From contig JAVMKO010000006.1 of the NCBI GenBank assembly GCA_032164245.1, positions 10,121,001-10,185,000 on the forward strand: a DNA stretch of 64,000 nt, given 5' to 3'. The stretch's first letter is position 1. Each line of letters begins with the position of its first letter. This DNA is from Sternotherus odoratus. Lineage: Eukaryota > Chordata > Testudines > Kinosternidae. Below are positions 11,161 through 19,229 of this stretch, piece after piece. Position numbers and translations under genes: made by a program. A model generated the notes under the pieces. That model did not search any database, was not told where the DNA came from, and worked only from the letters and a program-made list of their open reading frames with translations.

Positions 11161-12660
11161 ATGCAGAGCTCAGCAGCACAGGAGACCAGCCAGAGGAAAA
11201 GAGCTCCAGCATGGTCCAATAATGAGGTGTTGGATCTCATCGCTATCTGGGGAGAGGAATCAGTGATGTTGGAACTACGCAACAACAAACGGAATGCCAA
11301 CATGTTCGCCATGGTCTCCAAGGCCATGGTGGAAAGGGGCCACAACAGGGACGCCCAACAGTGCCGTGTGAAAATTAAGGAGCTGAGGCAAGCGTTCCAG
11401 AAAGCCAAAGAGGCAAATGGGCGCTTGGGGGGCCTGCCATGGACATGCCGGTTCTACAGTTAACTGAATCAGATAATGGGGGGCGCCCCCACCACCATCA
11501 CACTGGTCTCCGTGGACTCCACCCATGGGATAATCATCAGGCCTGAGGAGGATTCGGATGATGATGATGAAGGTGATGAGGACGCAAATATCACGGAGCA
11601 GCAGGAGGCAAGCGGAGAAACCCTGTTAGCAGACAGCCAGGAGCTGTTTATCACCCTGGAGCCAGTACCCTCACAGCCATCCCAAGCTGCTGCTACCCCA
11701 ACCGGCAAAGGGACGTCTGGTGAGTGTGCTTTTTTAAGGGATTAAATGACTCATGATTTTTAAAGGAAGCATTTATTAATGACTAGCACAAATACCTGGC
11801 GTTGCTTGGGTCCGTGGGAGGGGGGAGAGAGCTGAGCGAGTGGGGGGAGGGGGGTGAGATTTTAAAATTTTTCGATTCTTACCTGAGGGGGGAGAGAGCT
11901 GAGCGAGTACGGGGGCCGTTGGAGGAGGGGAGGGGGCAGAGAGCTGAGCGAGTGCGGGGTCCGTTGGAGGGGGGTATTATTACATCATAACTATGTCACA
12001 GAGAACAGCAGGTGTTAACCTGCTGCCCAGCTGATGTTAATGGGCTTTAAAGAATTTCACCCCTAGTGGGCGTCAGAGGTGAGATTTGAAAAATTTTCGA
12101 TTCTTACCCTGATTAGGACCCTAAAGCCTATAACTGTACCAAATTTCAAGTTTTCTTTGCCCACAACAGGTGCACATTTATCTCAGAATCCCCCGTCCTG
12201 TCCCTCACGCCGTCTATCGCAGATACGAAAGCGTAAAAAGAAAACATGTGATGACATATTTAATGAACTACTCCAGAACTCTCACGCTGAGGCCGCTCGG
12301 CAGAGTGAATGGAGGGAAAGATTGCTATAGTCAAGGCAAGAGTCAAGAGCTGCAGCAGAACGGTGGATGGAGCGCGAAGAAAGGCGGCAGGAGCACGAAG
12401 AAAGGCGGATGGATGCGATGCTCCGGATAATGGAGGACCAAAGCGACATGCTCCGGTGTCTGGTGGAGCTTCAGAAGGACCAAGGATCGCCTCTACAGCC
12501 TCTGTTTAACCACCTCCCCCCCTCCCCAAGTCCCATAGCTTCCCCACCCAAACGCGGGGTGAGAACCCGGGGGGGGGGGAGTTCCGGGGACCGACCCACT
12601 CTACCCCACAAGCCAGCACAAGCAAAAGCAGGATGAGTTTCTCTAAAAACTTTTAAAAGC
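11161..12660 (+). pseudogene. Harbinger Myb/SANT-like protein, two exons, decayed
   Basis: In Harbinger elements this accessory protein binds DNA and assists transposase function. The start is chosen at 11161, where MQSSAAQETS leads directly into the Myb/SANT-like domain (residues about 15-85; RAPAWSNNEVLDLIAIWG, W and the QQCRVKIKELRQAF block visible). An acidic run DSDDDDEGDEDA follows. Exon 1 ends at 11719 before GTGAGTG. Exon 2 starts at 12170 after a pyrimidine-rich CCCACAACAG, keeping frame. Exon 2 has a basic RKRKKK patch and a charged, probably helical tail (REERRQEHEERRMD). Lesions are an in-frame TAA at 11461-11463, a TAG at 12328-12330, and a likely frame slip in the G run at 12571-12579. 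Past the slip, another frame gives a plausible C-terminus RMSFSKNF ending near 12660. A polyadenylation signal lies at 12774. Confidence 0.9.
11720..12169 (+). other. Intron of the Myb-like gene with a repeat-rich insert
   Basis: The intron has a good GTGAGTG donor and CCCACAACAG acceptor. Inside, 11800-11985 holds about three imperfect copies of a GAGAGAGCTGAGCGAGT unit with G-rich linkers. The phrase ATTTTTCGATTCTTACC occurs twice (about 11867 and 12097). This duplicated material looks unlike the rest of the Harbinger element and may be an unrelated insertion. I cannot name it. Confidence 0.6.
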
Positions 12661-12773
12661 TGCTGTGTCTTGGCCCCCCTCCCTGCTCCTCCACCACTGT
12701 GACTGCTGGTTTCCCTCCTCACCCACCCCTTCTGGGCTACCTTGCCAGTGATCCCCTGTATTTGTAATGAAGC

Positions 12774-12811
12774 AATAAAGAAACCATGATTTTTAAAACA
12801 GTGAATTTATT
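12774..12811. promoter_or_regulatory. Facing polyadenylation signals of two convergent genes
   Basis: AATAAA at 12774-12779 on + follows the Myb-like gene. TTTATT at 12806-12811 is AATAAA on - and follows the transposase gene. Cleavage normally falls 10-30 bases downstream, so the two transcripts should overlap at their 3' ends. Spacing fits a shared compact terminator region. Confidence 0.7.
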
Positions 12812-12864
12812 TCCTCTGCAAGCGTCGGGAGGGGGGAGGGAAAGAGGGTGCAAGGACGGCAGGC

Positions 12865-14204
12865 TTAGGACTCAGCAGAGCAAGCGGGTTTTGAAACGCC
12901 ATCTTGGGCACTCATAAAACTGGTTCTCAAGGCGCCTCTGAGGCGCAGCGCCTCATGGTGCGCTCTTCTACTTTCCCTGCTGTTTGGCTGCTGGTGAGCA
13001 GCGGACAGGAAATTTGCCTCTGCCACCCAGCCTGCCATAAACGTTTCCCCCTTGCTCTCACAGAGATTGTGGAGCACAGAGCAAGCAGCAATTACAATGG
13101 GGATATTTCTGTCGCTGATGTCTGAGCGAATCAGTAATGATCTCCATCTCCCCTTGAGTCGGCCAAATGCACACTCTACGGCCATTCTGCACTTGCTCAG
13201 CCTGTAGTTGAACAACTCCTGACCCCTGTCCAGGGCTCCTGTATAGGGCTTCATAAGCCAGGGCATTAAGGGGTAGGCTGGGTCCCCAAGGATAACGATT
13301 GGCATTTCCACCCCCCTACCCCCCACAGAAATTTTCTGGTCAGGGAAGAAAATCCCTTGCTGCAGCTCTCTAAATATCCTAGAGTTCCTGAAAACACGAG
13401 CGTCATGAACCTTTCCTGGCCATCCCACGTACAGGTCGGTGAAACGTCCCTTGTGGTCAACCACTGCTTGCATGACCATAAAATAATAGCCCTTCCGGTT
13501 TCTGTACTCTGCGGCCTCGTTGTCCGGTGCCAGGATAGGGATATGAGTCCCATCTATAGCCTCACCACAGTTAGGGAATCCCATGGTGGCAAAGCTCTCT
13601 ATTGTAGCTTGCAGGTTTCCAAGGTTTATAACCCTGGGTAGCAGCAGCTCGACAATTGCCCTGCTTACTTGCATCACAGCAAAGCCCACTGTAGATTTAC
13701 CCACCCCAAACTGATTCGCGACTGACCGGTAGCTGTCTGGCGTTGCAAGCTTCCAGAGGGCTATCGCTTCTGAACTGTGAGGGCTGCTCTCATTTTGGTA
13801 TTCTTGCGCTGGAGGGCTGGGGAAAGCAAGTCACAAAGTTCCATGAACGTGCCCTTACGCATGCGAAAGTTTCTGAGCCACTGGGAGTCATCCCAGACCC
13901 GCTGCACTATGCGATCCCACCAGTCCGTGCTTGTTTCCCTGGCCCAGAATCGGCGTTCCATGGCATGAGCCTGCCCCATTGCCACCAAATTTGACAGATT
14001 GTCAGATCCCCTACTTTCAAAAACGTCAGTGTCCATGTCCGAGTGCACGTCCAGGTCCATCTCCTCATCACTGTTGTCAGTTTCCGGAAAGCACAGTTGT
14101 CTCCGGATCGCCTTCCTCTGCAGACGATGCAGCATAAAATTCACAACAATGTGCGAGGTCTTCACAATGGCCAGTACTGCAGCAGTGGCAACGGCGGGCT
14201 CCAT
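12865..14204 (-). pseudogene. PIF/Harbinger DDE transposase, one frameshift
   Basis: The enzyme would cut and paste the element at TWA targets. The reading starts at ATG 14204-14202 with an N-terminal region (MEPAVATAAV, an acidic EEMDLD stretch, then RRFWARETSTDWWDRIV and the FRMRKGTF helix region). It hits TAG at 13763-13761. The second frame, open to 12865, continues with ALWKLATPDSYRSV and GVGKST from a helix-turn-helix region, then the DDE_4 fold. In the 279-codon second frame the first Asp is residue 51 (AIDGTH), the second 101 (HDARVF) and the Glu 177 (ECAFGRLKGRW); GDPAYPL lies at 140-146. The catalytic triad is intact. The break is a loss of a few bases just before 13767. The frame called as starting at 13704 uses an internal GTG, not a true start. 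Confidence 0.92.
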
Positions 14205-14556
14205 GCTTGCAGTGCTATAGTGTTAGCACAGCGCAGAGAAAGGGCGTGAATAATGGGATGCCTACCCACAGTGCACCACTCGAAATGGTGTCGGCGCGTG
14301 AAAAAAGGGTGCAAAATTATGAAATGCCTACCCATAGTGCAGCACTCGAAATGGTGCCTGCTGGGGACTCCGGGAACTGTGGGATAGTTACCCACAGTGC
14401 AACGCTCGCTATGTCGACGCTTGCCACAGTTGTGTGGACAGACACGGCCGACTTGCTGTGCTTTGTGGGGACGCACAAAATCGACTCTATACAGTCTGCT
14501 TTTAAAAATCGACTGCAAGGAAATCGACCTACTGCTGTAGTGAAGACATACTCTTA

Positions 14557-15040
14557 GCAGAAATCTGTGCAGGACAATTCAGGCTCTTTTATGCATTTTA
14601 ATGAAGGAGGAGGAAGGGTTACTGAGGCTGTTTGATTAGTGGAAAGTGATTATGATCAAACTCATTCTCACATTTTGCTAGTATCTCCCTAATGCAGGAA
14701 TCATTTAGCTTAAAGTATCTCTTTAGGTTGGCGACACTCTTTTCTAATAAAATGAAACTGCCTAACACAAGACCTCGACTACCAAATAAACAGGGCTGGC
14801 ATCAGATAATTATGTTTACAGATCAGGGTTCTTAAAGGCATCCTACCCTTTCAGATGCAATGTTAATTTCTTTGTCTTATGGTCTTTTATACTGTTTGCC
14901 TTTCCTCTCAATGACCTTACACGGTTTCATAGTTCTTATGTGTTTGTGAAAGGCCATGCCACCACTGTGAGAAAATATTTTTAGATATTTTAACTGTTTA
15001 TTTTTTGGGCGGGGAATCACCATGATGATAACATATATAA
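14557..15040. other. Non-coding stretch
   Basis: AT-rich sequence to the right of the Harbinger element. Nothing recognised. Confidence 0.5.
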
Positions 15041-15045
15041 CCCCC

Positions 15046-15735
15046 TGTCATAAGTATGAAGTGCCTTAAAATTACTGTTTTACCTGTAAAGGGTTAACCT
15101 GAAACAGGAGAGGGGATGACGTAAGAGCTCGCATTCCGAGAGACAAAGAAGTTTAGTTTCACTTTTTCCCAGGCACTCTGCCTGTCTCCATCTCTTCTCC
15201 CCGGCTCTGGGGAAATGAATCACCTTCCTACTCATCTCTTAATAAGTTTCTAAGTCAGCCTGGCAGTAAGTGAAATTGTTAATTGTATAAGCTTGTAATC
15301 GATCTATGGTGTCTTTAACCTCATCAGGGAGAGAAATCCTAAGGGAGGGGTTAAGGCGGGTTAAGGCTAGGACTGAGTATCTGTGAAGTCTGTGTAAGTT
15401 GTATGCTTTTCTCTTTTCTTTATTAAATCTTTTGTTGTTATAAGAAGGGTCTGTTAATTCTATTGGAGGGATCGGAGTCTGTGTTCTCAATCTCTCCCAG
15501 GTAGCAAGGGGGAGGGGGTGTTACTCGGGGGTTTTAATGTGCCCCACTCTATAGTTTTGGAGTAATCACATTAATGGTGGCAGCAGGTTGCAAGCCCCAA
15601 CTGGAGAAGTTTGGGTTTTTGGGGAAAAGATTTAACCTAGGCTGGGAAAGTAACTTGGAGTTAATTGGTCCTTCATCTAAGAGATCCCCACATCTTTACC
15701 CTAGAGTTTAGAGTGGGGAAGGAAAATCTCTTACA
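15046..15735 (+). repeat. Probable LTR-retroelement fragment (solo or partial LTR)
   Basis: The stretch begins TGTCATAAGTATGAAG and resembles a long terminal repeat. It contains a pyrimidine-rich middle and an ATTAAA-type polyadenylation signal near 15420 followed by a T/G-rich TTTTGTTGTTATAAG. TGGTGGCAGCAGG at about 15575 could be the beginning of a primer-binding site. No second copy or coding region is in the window, so it is either a lone LTR plus leader or a truncated copy. The right boundary is a guess. Family assignment (endogenous retrovirus versus other) is not possible here. Confidence 0.45.
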
Positions 15736-16109
15736 CACACCCCATCCCCTCCAAAGTCCTATTCTTTTAGAATCATGAGGACAGAAAACAAAGCTTGGAC
15801 TTACAAATGACTCAGCATTTCTGGGGCAGCATCGGGCGATGCGCTTTGAGGGCTATATTCTGCTTCTGGTTTCAGTGGCATTGCATGTAGTGTAAGTCAA
15901 GGCAGAATTTGGCCCTAATACCTCAGTGACCAAGTGCATTCAGTAGTATCCTCATGTTTGCTGTTACTGATGCGCTCCTCAGATCTCAGCTAATATATTC
16001 AAAAGGCAACATAGGCTAGGGCAGGATATTACAGTTAAGAACATGACCTCTTCTACCATAAGGGAAAGCATCATATTTTGGCCAGCAATTTCTTGTGGTT
16101 AGCTTAAGG

Positions 16110-16900
16110 CAGAGGTGGGCAAACTTTTGGCCTGAGGGGTTGCAAAATTATATGGAGGGCCGAGTAGGGAAGGCTGTGCCTCCCCAAACAGCCTGGCCCT
16201 GCCCCCCTATCCAACCCTCTCCCACTTCCCGCCCCCTGACTGCCTCCCTCAGAATCCCCAACCCATCCAATATCCCCTGCTCCTTGTCCCCTGACCAACC
16301 CCTTCAGAGACCCCCTACCCCTAACCACCCCCCTGGAACCTCATCCCCTATCTAAGCCCCCTGCTCCTTGTCCCCTGACCACCCCCTCCAGAGACCCCTC
16401 ACCCTAACTGCCCCCCCAGGACCCTACACCCTATCTAAGCCCCCTGCTCCTTATCTCTTGACTGTTTTGACCCCTATCCACCCTCTCACCCGACTGATCC
16501 CTGGGACTCCCACACCTATCCAACTCTGTTCCCCATCCGCTGACACCCCCACCCCCGAACCTCCACCCCGTCCAACCGCTCCTTGTCCCCTGACTGCCTC
16601 CTGGGACTCCCTGCCCCTTAGCCAACCCACTGACCCCCCTTACCGTGCCGCTCAGAGCAGCGTGGCTGGAGGCCGTGCGGCCCACCAGAGCCAGATACGC
16701 TGCCCCGCAGGAGCTCACAGCCCCACCCCCTTACCATGCCACTCAGAGCGGCAGGAGCTCAGGCCCCACCGGAGCCAGCCACTCTGCTGAAGCGCTGCCC
16801 AGGAGCGGCGGGCCAGAGCGCCGGCGCCATGGCGTGCTTGTGGCGGTGGGGGAGCGGGGACAGCGGGGGAAGGTGGCCAGGAGCTCAGGGACCGGGCTAT
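16110..16900. mobile_element. GC-rich hAT-like element, right end missing
   Basis: The left end CAGAGGTGGGCAAACTTTTG and the following GGCCTGAGGGG are a recognisable hAT-type terminus with GCTTAAGG to its left. The interior is a run of C-rich imperfect repeats with a recurring CTGCTCCTTGTCCCCTGAC phrase (about 16270, 16360, 16440 and 16580). A GC-rich block follows to about 16898. No matching right terminus was found. Long open frames here (up to 140 codons) reflect the C-rich composition. Confidence 0.65.
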
Positions 16901-17085
16901 TACCCATGTTTTACATATGGGGAACTGAGGCACAGGTACTCAGGCCCAGATTCTCAAAGGTATTTAGGCACATAATTGCCACAGACATCAATGAGAGTGA
17001 GGCGCCTAAATATCTTTGAGGATCTGGGCCCATGAGGTGACCCAGGAATTCTATAGCAGAGCAGGGAATTGAATCTGGCTCAAAA
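16900..17085 (-). repeat. MIR-like antisense fragment with inserted old repeat motif
   Basis: TTTTACATATGGGGAACTGA and CCAGGAATTCTATAGCAGAG match the antisense MIR pattern. Between them lies GGCCCAGATTCTCAAAGG...GAGGATCTGGGCC, whose ends are inverted relative to each other. That suggests a small inverted-repeat element sitting inside the SINE. Confidence 0.5.
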
Positions 17086-17089
17086 CAAC

Positions 17090-17815
17090 CATTGGATTCT
17101 CACAGGGGGGAGCAAAACACAATAGCATGTGGAAATAACTATCCCAAATACCCTGGGGGAAAAGTTATTGTCTACGAAATTCACAGGACTTAGTATTTAA
17201 ATCTCTGACCCTCACACAGCTGGGAATTCAGGTCCTTTCATGAACATGGTACAGAGCTATATCTCTTTGCCTAGCAGCTCAGCACTGAATTCTCCAATTT
17301 GGCTCACCCTTGTCTAGGGCCTTTCCCAGCATGCTCTTTTCTAGTAGTTGGCCTTCTAAATGTGGGAGCAGCAAGCAAATCTAGCCCTCAGGCAGCATTT
17401 GCAACTGGTTACAGTAAACTAGCTCCGTCTTCACTTCCAGCTACTAAGGCTTTTGGTGCTGTTTTCCCCTCTTCTCCCATTCCTGTGAGCGCGGTACAGC
17501 CGCATACAGGCAAATTGCTGTAGAGTTATAGGATGAGGGGGGAAATTTGGAGTTAACCCCCCTTCCTCCGCGACACACACACTTGCCCAGATGTGTTCTT
17601 GACATTGAAGTTAATGGGTGACATCATGGCGCCATTGAAAGCAGTGAGAGATTTGCCATGGGCTTGCATAGGGATAGGCTTTCACCCGATACCTGCCCCA
17701 TGTCACACGTAGTCGTGCTTAGACCTTTATAATGGTAACATTCTATTTGTGCTTTTGTGTTATAGAAAATTTTAGCTATTGCATTACAGTGTCAACATTG
17801 GCCAACAGCTACTAT
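17090..17815. other. Non-coding stretch
   Basis: No gene recognised. CA-rich run at about 17573-17582. Confidence 0.5.
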
Positions 17816-17816
17816 A

Positions 17817-18090
17817 GGCCATGTCTATACTACCAATTTATGTTGACAAAAGTGATGTCGACACACAAAAGTCGACATAATAAAAAATGCAATTTTGTGT
17901 TCACACTTGCTCCCTACACTTGCACTGTGTCGAAAAAAATGTAGAGGAAAAGAGCGTAAATCTCTCATGAGGGTGGATGTATTTTGTTGCCAAAACCGTG
18001 CATTTTCCTCGACAAAAGTTGCCTCACAGTGCTGTTTGCGTCGACAAATGGCAGTTTTGGTGATACAACTTGGTAGTGGAGACAAGGCCA
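17817..18090. mobile_element. Inverted-repeat MITE, Harbinger-like
   Basis: GGCCATGTCTATACTACCAA on the left is the inverse of TTGGTAGTGGAGACAAGGCC on the right with few mismatches. The interior has several GTCGACA and TCGACAAA motifs like those near the ends of the full Harbinger element. No coding capacity. The target duplication is unclear. Confidence 0.75.
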
Positions 18091-18206
18091 CAGTGTGACA
18101 AAGTCAGACCTGACCATGCTGGAAAGGTGGCTGAAAGCAGGTATATCACTCTCAGAATGGTTAAAGCCCTTTTTCCTATTAACTGAAACAGGTTACCTCA
18201 TGGTGA

Positions 18207-18605
18207 CAGCCATGTTAGTCTGTTAGTCTGTTTCCGCAAAAATCAGGGGTTCTCAAACTGGGGGTCGGGACCCTTCGGGGGGTTGTGAGGTTATTACATG
18301 GGGAGTTGTGAGCGGTCACCCTCCACCCCAAACCTCGCCTTGCCTCTATCATTTATAATGGTGTTAAATATGTAAAAAAGTGTTTTAATTTTATACAGGG
18401 GGTCGCACAGAAAGTCCTGCTGCGTGAAAGGGCTCACCAGTACAAAAGTTTGCGAACCACTGCGCAAAATGAACGAGGAGTACTTGTGGCACCTTAGAGC
18501 CTAACCAATTTATTTGGTCATAAGCTTTTGAGGGCTAAAACCCACAAAAGCGTCTGCCCAAATAAACTGGTTAGTCTCTAAGGTGCCACAAGTGCTGCTT
18601 GTTCT
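18207..18605. repeat. Penelope-like element tails, inverted pair, interrupted
   Basis: TACTTGTGGCACCTTAGAGC at about 18480 and its reverse complement CTCTAAGGTGCCACAAGT near 18576-18593 are two copies of the same PLE 3' region facing each other, with CCAATTTATTTGG and CCAAATAAACTGG inside. The left copy continues outward to TTAGTCTGTTTCCGCAAAA (18222-18241) but is split by the hAT element at 18244-18462. Confidence 0.75.
18244..18462. mobile_element. hAT-type MITE inserted in a PLE tail
   Basis: The termini are CAGGGGTTCTCAAACTGGGG and AGTTTGCGAACCACTG. The flanks are CGCAAAAAT on the left and CGCAAAAT on the right, a target duplication differing by one A. Interior GGGTCGGGACCC and AGGTTATTACATGGGG are shared, reversed, with the element at 60016-60237. 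Confidence 0.85.
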
Positions 18606-18947
18606 TTTTGAGGTTACCTCATGTTAATTATGAACACCTGAGTCTAATTAAGGGCAGTCTATGCCTCTTCCAGTGAGAGAGAAAAGGAAGGAGGGAGGAG
18701 CTGTGAGCTGTGGAAGGGTTGTGTGCAGTGAGGGCAATCGGCTTCTCCTAGGTAAAGAGTTGCTTTTTCCGATAACAGGAAATCTTGTGTTTATTTCTTG
18801 TTTGCAGCGCGGGGTGTGTGACTCCTGGTATAGCTAGGGCTAGAGAGGGTAGCTGGTGGTAGGTAGCCAGCATACGAAGAGGCAGTACTCCAGCTGCAGT
18901 TGAGAAATGTAATATATTTTTGTTGTTGTTTAAAGAAGCGCTCAGCC
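18606..18947. other. Non-coding stretch
   Basis: Nothing recognised between the PLE tails and the 5S-derived insert. Confidence 0.45.
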
Positions 18948-18962
18948 AATCTTAAAGCCTAT

Positions 18963-19214
18963 GCTGTGTGTTTTTCTTAGCATTATTCCCACACTATGGC
19001 AGGGTCCACGTAGAACCAGTGAGAAGACCCGGGTATACTCCAACCCATGCATCGTTCCATCTGTCGTTGGAGGCATTTTATACCTACTGCCAGGTGTGAG
19101 GCCTACAGCACCTAGTATTCCCAGGAGGTCTCCCATCCAGGTACTAGCCAGGGCCAACCCTGCTTAGGTGCCGAGATCAGATGGGATTGGGGGTGTTCAG
19201 GGTGGTACAGACGT
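18963..19214 (-). mobile_element. 5S rRNA-derived retro-insert
   Basis: The 252-base insert is flanked by 15-base direct repeats AATCTTAAAGCCTAT (18948-18962) and AATCCTAAAGCCTAT (19215-19229), one mismatch. Such duplications are typical of retroposition. On - it starts with a nearly whole 5S rRNA sequence and continues for about 138 bases of other sequence, ending in an A-rich AAGAAAAACACAC. It is either a 5S-type SINE or a read-through 5S transcript retroposed. I cannot identify the 3' part. Confidence 0.8.
19101..19212 (-). pseudogene. 5S rRNA-like sequence
   Basis: The - strand shows ACCACCCTGAAC, ATCTGATCTCGG, AAGCAGGGT, TGGATGGGAGACC, TGGGAATAC and GGTGCTGTAGGC in the order of vertebrate 5S rRNA. 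The A-box and C-box type internal promoter segments are well kept. About eight bases near the 5' end (the CGGCCA region) are missing and several substitutions would break helices. It is therefore a pseudogene or SINE head, not a functional 5S gene. Confidence 0.9.
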
Positions 19215-19229
19215 AATCCTAAAGCCTAT

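Larger units (their letters stand above)
10736..14553. mobile_element. PIF/Harbinger DNA transposon, near complete
   Basis: This is a 3.8-kb element with inverted ends. GGGCTGGTCCCCACTACGGC on the left matches, reversed, GTAGTGAAGACATACTC on the right. It is flanked by TAA (10733-10735) and TTA (14554-14556), a three-base TWA-type target with one difference. Inside are two convergent genes, a Myb/SANT-like protein on + (11161-12660) and a DDE transposase on - (12865-14204). That two-gene layout is typical of Harbinger elements. Each gene has few lesions, so the element was autonomous until fairly recently. CpG-containing GTCGAC and AATCGA motifs are clustered near both ends and may be binding sites; that is inference. 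Confidence 0.93.

Noticed and set aside
10992..11526. Minus-strand open frames of 138 and 83 codons
   Set aside because: They are antisense shadows of the Myb-like exon, which has the recognisable domain.
13702..13704. Independent transposase start at 13704
   Set aside because: The codon is GTG inside the GVGKST motif; the homologous reading continues upstream across a frameshift to the ATG at 14204.
16110..16900. C-rich stretch as a CpG-island promoter of a gene
   Set aside because: C-rich phrases recur as a minisatellite inside a hAT-type element and no exon follows.
19101..19212. Functional 5S rRNA gene
   Set aside because: It lacks about eight bases near the 5' end, has helix-breaking substitutions and is flanked by retroposition-type duplications.
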